In this document: positions 7,731 through 16,346 of the stretch, piece by piece
Numbering within the stretch: the stretch's first letter is position 1
How the letters are laid out: each line of letters begins with the position of its first letter
Assembly: GCA_964569385.1 (NCBI GenBank)
Contig: CAZMUM010000002.1
Coordinates: forward strand, 1-64,000
DNA length: 64,000 nt
Source of the DNA: JAADHX01 sp964569385
GTDB taxonomy: Bacteria; Actinomycetota; Acidimicrobiia; Acidimicrobiales; Poriferisodalaceae
Reading direction: 5' to 3'
Position numbers and translations under genes: made by a program
The notes under the pieces: model-generated
Told to the model about the DNA's origin: nothing
Databases searched by the model: none
The model's input: the letters and a program-made list of their open reading frames with translations, nothing else

Positions 7731-10444
7731 GCGACACGGCAATCATCGTCAACGGGCACAGTCGGTCGATTTCGTCAGGACCGATGACTCGACTTAGCGA
7801 AGTTCTGCGCGAAGAACTGGACCTCACCGGCACCAAGGTCGGTTGCGACGCTGGCGACTGCGGCGCATGCACAGTGCTGATCGACGGTGACTCGACTTGT
7901 GCATGTTTGGTCCCCGTAGGACGACTCGCAGGCAGACGCATCGACACCGTCGAATCGTTAGCCGACTCGGCAGCTGGCGCGTCACTACAGGATTCGTTCT
8001 TGCGCCATGGCGGAGCGCAGTGTGGCTTCTGCACTCCAGGCATGTTGATGGCTAGCCGGGCATTATTGGCCGAAAACCCAATTCCGACGGCTAGCCAGAT
8101 CAACGACGCTCTGGGCGGGGTGCTTTGTCGGTGCACCGGTTATCGCCAGATAGTCGACAGCGTGGTCGATGCTGGGCAAAATGAGATCGTTCTTCCATTG
8201 AGTCCGGCGGTCGGCAAGGCGGTCGGCTCTCGGGTGCCACGGGTCGATGGCGAGCCAAAGGTGACCGGCGAAGACGTCTTCGGCGACGACGGTGCTCCCC
8301 CCGATGCCCTCGTGTTGTCCGTGGTTAGGTCGCCTCACGCGTCAGCCACATTTGAGATTGGTGACATCGACACCTACATCGCCGAAACGGCCGGAGTGAT
8401 CGGCGTCCTGACCGCCGCCGACATTCCGGGGCGCAACTGTTTCGGAGTCATTCCACCGATGGCGGATCAGCCGGTGTTCGCCGAAACCGAGGTTTTGTTC
8501 GAAGGCGAGGCCATCGCCGCGGTCATCGCCGCGGCTGGCGCCAACATTGCGGCCGCCGATTTCCCCGTGTCATGGGCTCCGACAGTTGCGCTCATGGAAC
8601 CAGCCGATGCCAAACAAGCAGGAGCACGACTGCTCCACCCCGACCGGCCCAACAATGTGCTGGTCGAAGGATGCGTGGCTCGTGGCGATATCGAAACCAA
8701 GCTGACCGGCGCGGCAACGGTGGTGAGCGGCGAGTTTCAGACTGCGTTCGTCGAGCACGCCTACATCGAGCCAGAGGCGGGGTGGGCCGAACTCGACGGC
8801 GACCTAGTGATCATTCACGCCACCACCCAAGCTGCCTATATGGACCGGGCCGACACCGCAGCCATTCTCGATGTGGCTGACGACAAGGTTGTGATGCGAC
8901 CAACGTCGTGCGGTGGCGGTTTTGGTGGGAAACTCGACCTATCGATCCAGCCCATTCTGGCTCTGGCCGCAGTAAAGACCGGCCGCCCCGTTCGCATTAC
9001 GTACTCCAGGCCGGAGTCGATGGCATCGACGACCAAACGACATCCAGCCCAGATGTCGGCCCGTTTAGCAGTTGGCGTCGATGGACTGCTGTCGTTCGAT
9101 TTCGACGCGGTGTTCAACACCGGTGCTTACGCGTCTTGGGGGCCAACCGTGGCCAGCCGAGTGCCGATTCACGCTGGTGGTCCATACAACTACGACAGCT
9201 ATCGAGCGCTCGCAACCGCGGTTCACACCAACTGTCCTCCTTCTGGAGCATTCCGCGGCTTTGGCGTGCCTCAAGCAGCCATCGCCCAAGAAACGCTCCT
9301 CGATGAGCTGGCCGACAAGCTCGGCGTGGATGCCCTCGAGCTAAGGCTCACCCACGCCCTACGGGCAGGTGATCCAACAGCAACCGGACAGATCTTCACT
9401 TCTGGTGTCGGTTACGTCGAGTGCCTCGAGGCTCTGAGGCAGCCAAGGTTTGATGCCATCGAACGAGCCCGCGACTTCAATACTCTTGGCGGACCTCGAC
9501 AAGCCGGGGTTGGCATTGCTGGAGCCTGGTACGGGTGCGGTAACACGTCGATGTCCAATCCTTCGACGGTGAAGGTGGGGTTGACCGCAGACGGTCGAAT
9601 CCGACTTCACCAAGGCGCCATCGACATTGGCCAGGGGGCGAACACCGTGATGTCGCAAATCTGTGCCGACGCTCTCGGAGTGGCCCTCGACGACGTGCAA
9701 CTCATCGGTGCCGATACCGACCTCACTCCCGACGCCGGTAAGACCTCGGCATCGCGCCAGACCTACGTAACCGGCAACGCGACCATAGAAGCAGCCAAGG
9801 TTCTGCGGTCCTCGATAACAGCGCTGGCCGGTTTCGACGCCGAAGCCAACATCGTCATCGACGGAGATGGTCTGACGGTTAGTAACGGGCACGACAGTCG
9901 ACAGGTGTCCTTGACGGATCTGCCACCCGACGATGACGGTTACGTGGCCGTTGGAATCGGGACCTACGACCCTCCGACAACACCGCTAGACGAGAACGGC
10001 CAGGGTGACCCATACGCGGTGTTCGGCTTCGGCGCCCAGGTAGCCGAGCTCGACGTCGACACCGAGACCGGGATCATCGTGCTGCACTCGATCGACTCGG
10101 CCTACGACGTGGGCCGAGCTATCAATCCTGCGTTGGTCGAAGGCCAGATCATTGGCGGCATCGCCCAGGGGATCGGTATGGCTCTAATGGAGGAGTACCT
10201 ACCCGGCCAGAACAACAACTTCCACGACTACCTAATACCCACTATCGGCGACGTGCCCGAGATACGGGTCACCCTCATCGAATCGGGCGACCCGCTCGGA
10301 CCTTACGGCGCCAAAGGTGTTGGCGAACATTCGCTGTTGCCGACACCCCCGGCGATCTTGAACGCCATTCGTGATGCCATCGGTCGACCTGTCCGACAGG
10401 TTCCAGCCACCCCGGATCGGGTAATGCGAGTTCTTCGACAATGA
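7727..10444 (+). CDS. Fused 2Fe-2S / molybdopterin-binding hydroxylase subunit (aldehyde oxidoreductase/xanthine dehydrogenase family)
   Basis: 905 residues. The plant-type 2Fe-2S cluster has ligands C40, C45, C48 and C60; the second cluster has C99, C102, C134 and C136. The Moco part follows with GGGFGGK, AFRGFGVPQ and GAKGVGEHSLLP, where E867 is the expected catalytic base. The small and large subunits are one chain, as in Desulfovibrio gigas Mop (about 907 residues), while the FAD subunit is separate. Family members hydroxylate aldehydes or N-heteroaromatics with water as oxygen source. The neighbouring 6-hydroxynicotinate-reductase-like gene suggests nicotinate or a related pyridine as substrate; this is inference. 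The ATGA start overlaps the FAD subunit gene. Confidence 0.9.
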   Translation: MSDTAIIVNGHSRSISSGPMTRLSEVLREELDLTGTKVGCDAGDCGACTVLIDGDSTCACLVPVGRLAGRRIDTVESLADSAAGASLQDSFLRHGGAQCGFCTPGMLMASRALLAENPIPTASQINDALGGVLCRCTGYRQIVDSVVDAGQNEIVLPLSPAVGKAVGSRVPRVDGEPKVTGEDVFGDDGAPPDALVLSVVRSPHASATFEIGDIDTYIAETAGVIGVLTAADIPGRNCFGVIPPMADQPVFAETEVLFEGEAIAAVIAAAGANIAAADFPVSWAPTVALMEPADAKQAGARLLHPDRPNNVLVEGCVARGDIETKLTGAATVVSGEFQTAFVEHAYIEPEAGWAELDGDLVIIHATTQAAYMDRADTAAILDVADDKVVMRPTSCGGGFGGKLDLSIQPILALAAVKTGRPVRITYSRPESMASTTKRHPAQMSARLAVGVDGLLSFDFDAVFNTGAYASWGPTVASRVPIHAGGPYNYDSYRALATAVHTNCPPSGAFRGFGVPQAAIAQETLLDELADKLGVDALELRLTHALRAGDPTATGQIFTSGVGYVECLEALRQPRFDAIERARDFNTLGGPRQAGVGIAGAWYGCGNTSMSNPSTVKVGLTADGRIRLHQGAIDIGQGANTVMSQICADALGVALDDVQLIGADTDLTPDAGKTSASRQTYVTGNATIEAAKVLRSSITALAGFDAEANIVIDGDGLTVSNGHDSRQVSLTDLPPDDDGYVAVGIGTYDPPTTPLDENGQGDPYAVFGFGAQVAELDVDTETGIIVLHSIDSAYDVGRAINPALVEGQIIGGIAQGIGMALMEEYLPGQNNNFHDYLIPTIGDVPEIRVTLIESGDPLGPYGAKGVGEHSLLPTPPAILNAIRDAIGRPVRQVPATPDRVMRVLRQ

Positions 10445-11964
10445 TCGACGAAGCCGCCAACATCGACCCGCTCGAGGGCACTGCCGTTGTTGCTTCCGAT
10501 GCCGGCGACGACAAGATTCGTTGCGATGCATGTCCGATTCGCTGTTTCATCAGGCCGGGCCGAACCGGCGCATGCGATCGTTACGGCAACGTCGACGGGG
10601 TGTTGACGCGTATGGATCCGGTCACGGTTCTGCATCGACAACTCGACCAGGGAAAACCGGCTGTTCCGTTCGCCGCCGTTGCATCGGAGTGGTCGGGTGA
10701 GCTAGTTCGGCAGGGCGATGTGTTTGTCACCGGAACTGGCGCTGGCACCACATACCCCGACTACAAACCAGCACCGTTCATCGTGTCGCACCAGGTCGAC
10801 GGCATCGACATGGTCACCGTCGTGACCGAAGGCATCTTCTCCTACTGCGGCGCCAAGGTGAAGATAGATACCGACCGCCACGTTGGAGCTGAGCGGGCGT
10901 TGGTTTACGCCGAAGGTGAAGCGATCGGTCACGTGACCACAGCCGAGTACGGATCGCAGATGTTGTCGCTCGGCGGAGTGCACCACTTCACCGGCAGCGG
11001 TCGTCCGGCTGGATTGGCCACGATGCGAGCGCTGCTCGGATTGTGCTCGGGCGAACAAGTCGAGATGACCGTCGAAGATGGCTCAGAACTATTGCTCCAA
11101 GCGGGCACCGCGCCCACTATCAATGGTGTGGTCGACCAGCGGATGAGGGTTGGGTGTGGGTCGGCGGCCATTGGCATGTTCGCGGGCCAGTGGGCCTCCC
11201 ACGTCGATGAGGTGGTCGTGGTCGATGATCACATCACTGGAGTTCTCAGCGAACATCAGGCCGGCGTCGTACTTGGCATTGCTCCGAGCGGCATCAAACT
11301 GCGGGGCCGTAAGTCGACCCCCGGTCGATACTTCGAGATCGCCAACCCCGGTGGTGGATGGGGTGGAACCGACCTCGACGATCCCCTCGACATCATCAAG
11401 GAATTCAAATCCAAGGTCGCCAAACCAGGACACACACTGCTGATGGTCAGCACTACTGGTACCGACTACGCCTACTACGTACTCGACGACGACCTCCGAC
11501 CGCAGCAGGCCAAGTTTCCTGACGCACTTCTCGAATCGGTCGAACGAGTTCGCGAGAACTGCGAACCGACCCAAACCTCGGTGTTGTTCATGGCCGGCGC
11601 TGGCGGCTCGCTTCGGGCCGGTGTAACTAACAACCCTGTCCAACTGACCCGGTCGGTTCGGTCGGGTGAAACGGTCCTTACTTGCGGGGGCGCGCCAGCC
11701 TATGTTTGGCCCGGTGGCGGAATAACGTTCATGACCGACGTGACCCGCACTCCGCGGAACTCGTTTGGTTACGTGCCGACACCTGCCCTAGTTGCCCCGC
11801 TCGAGTTCACGATGCCGATAGCGACGTTCGTCGACCTTGGCGGACACGTCGACTCGATTCTGTCGGTCGACGATGCCTTCGCCGGTGTACCAACAACGGT
11901 CGTAAAGGCCGATACTCGCAACCCTTGGCCGACCGACGTGGGCCCCTGGCCAGGGACCCAGTAG
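10441..11964 (+). CDS. 6-hydroxynicotinate reductase-like iron-sulfur protein
   Basis: 507 residues. Four cysteines cluster near the N-terminus (C28-x2-C31-x3-C35-x9-C45, in CDACPIRC and GRTGACDRYGN), fit for an Fe-S centre. The rest has several glycine-rich stretches and further cysteines. I recall this N-terminal pattern from proteins annotated 6-hydroxynicotinate reductase, the enzyme that makes 1,4,5,6-tetrahydro-6-oxonicotinate in nicotinate fermentation of Eubacterium barkeri; the match is from memory and not computed. ATGA overlap with the hydroxylase gene implies co-expression and sequential reactions. An alternative is a ferredoxin-dependent reductase of another N-heteroaromatic compound. 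Confidence 0.62.
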   Translation: MIDEAANIDPLEGTAVVASDAGDDKIRCDACPIRCFIRPGRTGACDRYGNVDGVLTRMDPVTVLHRQLDQGKPAVPFAAVASEWSGELVRQGDVFVTGTGAGTTYPDYKPAPFIVSHQVDGIDMVTVVTEGIFSYCGAKVKIDTDRHVGAERALVYAEGEAIGHVTTAEYGSQMLSLGGVHHFTGSGRPAGLATMRALLGLCSGEQVEMTVEDGSELLLQAGTAPTINGVVDQRMRVGCGSAAIGMFAGQWASHVDEVVVVDDHITGVLSEHQAGVVLGIAPSGIKLRGRKSTPGRYFEIANPGGGWGGTDLDDPLDIIKEFKSKVAKPGHTLLMVSTTGTDYAYYVLDDDLRPQQAKFPDALLESVERVRENCEPTQTSVLFMAGAGGSLRAGVTNNPVQLTRSVRSGETVLTCGGAPAYVWPGGGITFMTDVTRTPRNSFGYVPTPALVAPLEFTMPIATFVDLGGHVDSILSVDDAFAGVPTTVVKADTRNPWPTDVGPWPGTQ

Positions 11965-11969
11965 CGGCG

Positions 11970-12866
11970 ATGGTCGACACGGGTCCGCAGATAGCGATGA
12001 GCGCCGATGGTGCTCGGCTGCACCTCCAACATGGCCCTATCGATCTCATCATCGAGCTTGACGGTTCACCTGAGGCCGTTTCGAGAGCCCAGAAGGCTGC
12101 GATCGACCGTTTCGATGGCCTCCTCATGGGCCTCGTCGATGAACTTGAGCTGCTTCGTGGTCGAGTCGAAGTTGGATCACCGGTCCCGACCGGAGGAGTG
12201 GCTCGGCGGATGTTCGACGCGGTACGGCCGTACGCCACACTTGGCTTCGTGTCTCCGATGGCGGCGGTTGCCGGCTCAGTTGCCGATGAGGTTGGAGCCG
12301 CGGTCGACACTGCCGCAGACCTCGATCGCTGGCACGTCAACAACGGAGGCGACATCGCGTTCGGGTTGAAGCCTGGGCAGACATACACCGCCGGGCTCGT
12401 GCCCGACCCGCGCCGGGCAACCGTCGAGTCGACGGCGATCATTGGCCCCGATTCCGGTGTCGGTGGAATTGCTACCAGCGGGTGGCACGGACGTAGCCTC
12501 TCGCTCGGCATCGCCGATGCCGTCACTGTGTTTGCGCCCACAGCCGCGGCGGCCGACGCCGCTGCGACCCTTATCGCCAACCGAGTGGACCTGGGGCCTC
12601 ATGACCAAATTCTTCGATGCCCAGCGAGCGATCTCGACCCAGACACCGACCTCGGCGACGCGCTCGTAACAGTCGACGTCGGTGTGCTGAGTAGCCAAGA
12701 CGTCGCCAGAGCTCTAGCCGGAGGAGTCGCCTTCGCCCAGGACTGCGTGGATCGTCAACTCATCGTGGGCGCCGTGCTTCATCTAAACAATGTGCACGCG
12801 ACGGTGGCGGGCGACCGATTTCCGCGTCTTGACGTGGCTGCGCGATCGGTGGAGATCGCATCATGA
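11970..12866 (+). CDS. UPF0280 family protein (ApbE-like fold)
   Basis: 298 residues. It contains the UPF0280 hallmarks: FVSPMAAVAGSVADEV near residue 95, then HVNNGGDIAF, then GVGGIATSGWHGRSLSLG. The family is related to ApbE flavin transferases, but its reaction is not established. It starts 5 bp after the reductase gene and overlaps marR by ATGA, so it is an internal operon member. A role in assembling or flavinylating the upstream reductase is plausible but inferred. ATG 11970 was chosen because upstream in-frame sequence lies wholly inside the previous gene. Confidence 0.75.
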   Translation: MVDTGPQIAMSADGARLHLQHGPIDLIIELDGSPEAVSRAQKAAIDRFDGLLMGLVDELELLRGRVEVGSPVPTGGVARRMFDAVRPYATLGFVSPMAAVAGSVADEVGAAVDTAADLDRWHVNNGGDIAFGLKPGQTYTAGLVPDPRRATVESTAIIGPDSGVGGIATSGWHGRSLSLGIADAVTVFAPTAAAADAAATLIANRVDLGPHDQILRCPASDLDPDTDLGDALVTVDVGVLSSQDVARALAGGVAFAQDCVDRQLIVGAVLHLNNVHATVAGDRFPRLDVAARSVEIAS

Positions 12867-13288
12867 CCAACACATCGCAGTACGTCCTTGAGGATCAGAT
12901 CGGATTCCTACTTCGCAAGGCCAACCAGCGGCATCGAGCCGTGTTTAGCAACGAAGTCGAGAACGAGATTGCGCCAACCCAGTTCTCGGCCCTGGCCAAA
13001 CTCAACGAGCTCGGCCCAGTTTCGCAGAACCAGCTTGGTCGGTTGATCGCGGTCGATTCGGCCACCATCAAGGGCGTGGTTGAGCGGCTAGGTGCAGTTG
13101 GCTACGTCCGTAGTGAACGCTCGACCGATGACGCGAGGCTGCGGATGATTCATCTAACCGACGAAGGCCGGGCAACCATCGAGCGGCTACTGCCCGTTGC
13201 GGAACGGATCTCCCATCTGACGCTCAGGCCTCTAACCGATCGCGAGACCGCAACGTTGACACGGCTGTTGGCCAAGATCTCCCAATGA
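12863..13288 (+). CDS. MarR family transcriptional regulator
   Basis: 141 residues with the MarR winged helix-turn-helix: TQFSALAKLNELGPVSQNQLGRLIAVDSATIKGVVERL, in pieces around residues 32-70, followed by the wing (SERSTDDARLRMIHLTDEG). MarR proteins are usually ligand-released repressors. It is the last gene of the molybdenum hydroxylase operon, overlapping UPF0280 by ATGA, so it probably controls its own operon in response to the aromatic substrate or an intermediate. NicR, a MarR protein, plays this role for nicotinate degradation in Pseudomonas putida; the parallel is inference. Its operator was not identified. Confidence 0.85.
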   Translation: MTNTSQYVLEDQIGFLLRKANQRHRAVFSNEVENEIAPTQFSALAKLNELGPVSQNQLGRLIAVDSATIKGVVERLGAVGYVRSERSTDDARLRMIHLTDEGRATIERLLPVAERISHLTLRPLTDRETATLTRLLAKISQ

Positions 13289-13313
13289 GAACGAGCTAGC
13301 ACCCGCCGTTCTC
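13287..13313. terminator. Stem-loop between convergent genes
   Basis: GAGAACG and CGTTCTC form a perfect 7-bp stem with a 13-nt loop, beginning inside the marR stop codon. No clear T-tract follows on the plus strand. It is a plausible end for the operon transcript, at modest confidence. Confidence 0.35.
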
Positions 13314-13326
13314 CCTAAATCCATCC

Positions 13327-13344
13327 GACACAGGTTGCGAAATT
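13327..13344. repeat. Half copy of the dispersed palindromic element seen at 19.9-20.1 kb
   Basis: GACACAGGTTGCGAAATT is, on the opposite strand, nearly the same as the left flank and arm of the element at 20025-20044 (AATTTCGGCAACCTGTGTC, one extra base). Only one arm is present here. It sits between two convergent gene ends. Confidence 0.4.
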
Positions 13345-13347
13345 TGG

Positions 13348-13935
13348 CTAGCGAAGCCCGTCTTCGCCAATCATGTCGTCGACGGTCAGGCCACCGACGC
13401 GGGGTAGCGGTCGACCGCCATCGGTAACGGCGACCGCGAGAATCAACTCATCAGCGGCCGGACCGTCGGGAAGCCGTAGCTCGACAGCGTCGAAATGGCT
13501 TCGTACGAAGGCTGCGTTTCTGTGGTGCAGCGGGATATCCAACGTGCAGCCAGGCCCACCCCGTTTCTTCGACGATGGGACTATCGACTTGCCGCCTCCG
13601 CAGGCTTCGCGTAACGGTGCTCCGAGTGCGGGGTGCATTAGAGCCGCAGCGTGTTCGAGTTCGCCGTCCATTCCTACGATGACACCCTTGCCGTAGCTGT
13701 GTACCTCTTTGCCGTTGAGAAGAGCTACAGCCTCGCCTGAAAGTTCGGCGGCTAGCCACTTGCTCGCTTCGAATAGAGGTTCGAGGTCCTCTACATAGCG
13801 ACCCGCGAACGGATTCTCCAGGACCGCGGCAGCGACTACTCGTCGAATCGGCTGGTCGAGGGTGCGCCCGATCTCGACACGCTTTTCGTCGACGACAATC
13901 TGCGTTCGACGGACGATGATCGCAGGGTCGGCCAT
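13348..13935 (-). CDS. Amino acid synthesis family protein (DUF1185/AA_synth)
   Basis: 195 residues. Typical features of the family are IVRRTQIVVDEKRVEIG at the N-terminus, NPFAGRY, LSGEAVALLNGKEVHSYGKG, GAPLREACGGGKSIVPSSKK and a C-terminal AAVTDGGRPLPRVGGL. The name reflects a structural grouping and the biochemical function is unknown. Members often occur in catabolic clusters for N-heterocycles or amides. It converges on the MarR operon and is divergent from the nicotinamidase gene, so it may share a control region with the latter. Start at ATG 13935, following a GGAGCACACC ribosome site. Confidence 0.75.
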   Translation of the reverse strand: MADPAIIVRRTQIVVDEKRVEIGRTLDQPIRRVVAAAVLENPFAGRYVEDLEPLFEASKWLAAELSGEAVALLNGKEVHSYGKGVIVGMDGELEHAAALMHPALGAPLREACGGGKSIVPSSKKRGGPGCTLDIPLHHRNAAFVRSHFDAVELRLPDGPAADELILAVAVTDGGRPLPRVGGLTVDDMIGEDGLR

Positions 13936-14049
13936 GGTGTGCTCCTAGTGGGCGTCTTCGGCGGTTGAATAGCGGTCGCTCGCATGCGGGCGGTTCGACC
14001 ATACTGCCTTGATACTGTCGAACAATCCCAAGCATCACCGGAGCGAGAC

Positions 14050-14625
14050 ATGACCCGAGCACTGATCGTTGTAGACGTCCAAAACGATTTCTGCGAAGGT
14101 GGGTCTTTGGCCGTTGATGGCGGAGCTGCTGTCGCCGAGCTGATTTCGGCATGGATTCGTGACCATGCCGACGAGTACGCGACGCTCGTCGCTACCCGCG
14201 ACTGGCACATCGACCCTGGGTCACACTTCGCCAGCGGCGAACCCGACTTCGTCGATACCTGGCCCGTGCACTGTGCTGCCGAGACGCTAGGCGCCGACTT
14301 CCACGATGGTGTCAATGCCCACGTCGACTTCGCCGACGTCATTGATGTCGTGTTCTCCAAAGGTCAGTACGACGCAGCGTTCAGTGGGTTCGAAGGAGTT
14401 GACCCCAATGGCGGGACACTCGATGCTCACCTTAAGGCGCATGGGGTTGATGCAGTCGATGTTGTCGGGTTAGCTACCGACTACTGCGACAAAGCAACCG
14501 CGATGGATGCCCTCAAGCTGGGCTACAGCGTGCAGCTACGGACCGACATGTGTGCAGGTGTGGCGCCTGCCACCGCGGCCACAGCCATCGTCGATATGCG
14601 CGACGCCGGTGTGGTAATCGTCTGA
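14050..14625 (+). CDS. pncA: Nicotinamidase (isochorismatase family)
   Basis: 191 residues with the nicotinamidase catalytic triad D9 (VVDVQNDF), K104 (SKGQYDAAFSGF) and C146 (TDYCDKATAMDA), and a metal-site loop DWHIDPGSHF. It hydrolyses nicotinamide to nicotinate and ammonia. The start at 14050 follows a GAGCGAGAC ribosome site; an in-frame ATG at 13984 gives an unlikely leader. Nicotinamidase normally serves NAD salvage. Its position beside the pyridine-hydroxylase locus suggests it could also feed nicotinate into catabolism, which is inferred. Confidence 0.92.
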   Translation: MTRALIVVDVQNDFCEGGSLAVDGGAAVAELISAWIRDHADEYATLVATRDWHIDPGSHFASGEPDFVDTWPVHCAAETLGADFHDGVNAHVDFADVIDVVFSKGQYDAAFSGFEGVDPNGGTLDAHLKAHGVDAVDVVGLATDYCDKATAMDALKLGYSVQLRTDMCAGVAPATAATAIVDMRDAGVVIV

Positions 14626-14652
14626 CAGTTGAGGCCGGGCCTAACGGCCGGG

Positions 14653-15213
14653 CTAGCGGTTGCGGTACAGGTCTCTCAGCAGCGTGATCTCTGAGCCGTG
14701 GTGTATCACCTCGCGGTGAATGTGCAGCACCAAGCCCGCCATTGGGTCGTCGGCGAATGGTCCCTCGGCCTTGCCCACTGGTGCGGCTAAAGCCTCAGAG
14801 CTCAACTTGCCAACTGCATCGATCCATATTGCGTAGGCCGCATCGAGTTGTTCGAGCGCATCGACAGCTGTGGCACCCCAACGTGCAGTCGAGAAATCGA
14901 CCGGTGGCCCGTCGAAGTGACTGGCGTTGCGTTCACCGAGAACAGGCACGATTAGGTGCGCTAATCGCCACGCGATGGTGGTCAGGGGGGGCGGGTCTGG
15001 TTCTGGGAGCTCGAACTCGATGACAAGTTCGCCGCCGCCAGCCTGAATCGCGGCAGAACTCTGTGTCCGATCTCGGAGGTTCCAGCAACCCGGCACCGGT
15101 TCCCAGAAGTACTCGTCGTCGGTGAGACCATCGAGTCGTGGCCGAAGATGCGCCTCCCAGTGCCACCGTAATTGTTGGGTTAACAACTCGGTCCAGTCCA
15201 GATGGGTGCTCAA
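14653..15213 (-). CDS. DinB family protein
   Basis: 186 residues of the DinB/YfiT four-helix metal-binding fold: an N-terminal QQLRWHWEAHLRPRLDGLTDDEYFWEPVPG, central WRLAHLIVPVLGERN and C-terminal LHIHREVIHHGSEITLLRDLY, whose histidines are the likely metal ligands. In actinomycetes some members are mycothiol-dependent S-transferases; no partner evidence exists here. It overlaps the upstream hxlR gene by 4 bp and is the third gene of an azoR-hxlR-dinB operon, which favours a thiol- or electrophile-stress role. Confidence 0.8.
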   Translation of the reverse strand: MSTHLDWTELLTQQLRWHWEAHLRPRLDGLTDDEYFWEPVPGCWNLRDRTQSSAAIQAGGGELVIEFELPEPDPPPLTTIAWRLAHLIVPVLGERNASHFDGPPVDFSTARWGATAVDALEQLDAAYAIWIDAVGKLSSEALAAPVGKAEGPFADDPMAGLVLHIHREVIHHGSEITLLRDLYRNR

Positions 15214-15599
15214 CTCGCTGGCTCTCTAGATGGTTCGCTCCACTGGTGGACCCAGGTTTCGAGGGCGTCGAGAACTGGTCCCATGGCTCTACCAGCCTCG
15301 CTCAGTTCGTAGCGGACTTGACCGTGTTCCTCGGTCCGTTCGATAAGGCCCTCGCCTTCGAGTTCGCGTAACCGTTGGGTCAAAAGGCGATCCGAAAGCC
15401 CGGGGATTCCGTCGCGAAGGTTTCCAAACCGATCGACTCCGCATCGCAGCGCCTGCAAGATCGCACCGTTCCAACGCCGCCCGAGCACCTCGATGGTGTG
15501 ATGGAAGAACGGGCAATAGAAGCTCTCATCGGATGCCGATTCTGGGCAGGACGCCATAGAACGAGGGTAGTCCTCGATCAGGCGTCCTGCCCCAGTCAT
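15210..15599 (-). CDS. HxlR family transcriptional regulator (YodB-like)
   Basis: 129 residues. The HxlR winged-helix core is clear: YCPFFHHTIEVLGRRWNGAIL, then the recognition helix LSDRLLTQRLREL and wing IERTEEHGQVRYELSEAG. A cysteine lies just before the first helix (CPFFHHTIEVLG), at the position of the redox-sensing Cys6 of Bacillus subtilis YodB, which represses the azoreductase azoR1. The adjacent azoreductase gene fits the same logic. ATG 15599 was chosen for its upstream AGGAGCGGAGTG; ATG 15557 is an alternative with no ribosome site. It overlaps dinB. Confidence 0.85.
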   Translation of the reverse strand: MTGAGRLIEDYPRSMASCPESASDESFYCPFFHHTIEVLGRRWNGAILQALRCGVDRFGNLRDGIPGLSDRLLTQRLRELEGEGLIERTEEHGQVRYELSEAGRAMGPVLDALETWVHQWSEPSREPAS

Positions 15600-15609
15600 C
15601 ACTCCGCTC

Positions 15610-16230
15610 CTAAGACGCCACTGGTTGAGGCGAAGTTGATTGGGTCGTGACAGCTGCGTCGATCTGGGTCCGAGCCCGAGCGTAGGCCGCCTCGTTATCG
15701 AACATGAGCATGTCGGCAGCGACGATGCGTACGTCGGTGATGCCAATGAAGCTGAAGAAGTGACGCAGATAAGGCGTCGCGAAGTCGGCTTCGCTACCGA
15801 TCGGTACGCCGCCCGATGAGAGAACGACATAGACGGGACGGTCGGTCACAAGGCCGGCGGGTCCCTGGTCGGTGTAGTGGAAGGTGTGGCCGGCGCGGGC
15901 CAGAAGGTCGATGTAGGCCTTCACCGCTCCTGGGACCGTGAAGTTGTACATGGGTGCGGCCAGGACGATGATGTCGGCGGCCTTGAACTCGCTGACAATA
16001 TCGTCAGACAGCGACAACGAATCGTTCTGGGCCTCCGAACGGTCGGTCGGGTCGGTGCCAATCGCGCCGACTGTTAACTCGTCGAGTATTGGAACGTTGC
16101 GCAGATCGCGGGTAACGACATCGGCCCCCGGGTTCTCCTGCACCAGCCGTTGTACGAGTTCGTTGGTTAGATCGCGTGTTACCGACCCGTCAGTTCGGGC
16201 GCTGCCATTGAGTTGCAGAATTGTGGTCAT
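15610..16230 (-). CDS. azoR: FMN-dependent NADH-azoreductase
   Basis: 206 residues of the flavodoxin-like fold: N-terminal LQLNGSARTDGSVTRDLTN (FMN phosphate loop), APMYNFTVPGAVKAYIDLLARAGHTF (the highly conserved MYNF-x-P stretch) and VVLSSGG. It reduces azo dyes and quinones with NAD(P)H, probably protecting against electrophilic quinones. It is the first gene of an operon with an HxlR regulator and a DinB protein. An inverted repeat 17-35 bp upstream of its ATG is the likely operator. Confidence 0.92.
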   Translation of the reverse strand: MTTILQLNGSARTDGSVTRDLTNELVQRLVQENPGADVVTRDLRNVPILDELTVGAIGTDPTDRSEAQNDSLSLSDDIVSEFKAADIIVLAAPMYNFTVPGAVKAYIDLLARAGHTFHYTDQGPAGLVTDRPVYVVLSSGGVPIGSEADFATPYLRHFFSFIGITDVRIVAADMLMFDNEAAYARARTQIDAAVTTQSTSPQPVAS

Positions 16231-16246
16231 TGAGTTCTCCTAGTTG

Positions 16247-16265
16247 TACTTATTGATAGTAAGTA
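16247..16265. promoter_or_regulatory. HxlR/YodB-type operator candidate upstream of azoR
   Basis: TACTTA and TAAGTA are exact inverted arms with a 7-nt spacer. They lie in an AT-rich stretch (16247-16287) containing further TAACT/AGTTA half sites. YodB-type regulators recognise TACT-centred palindromes. Position and composition support the assignment; binding is inferred. Confidence 0.55.
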
Positions 16266-16346
16266 ACTAACTAAGAGTAAGTTATATTCCCGTTGACCGA
16301 ACACTGGGGCCTCCAGTCGCGGTATTACTGAGTATGATCCACCTCC

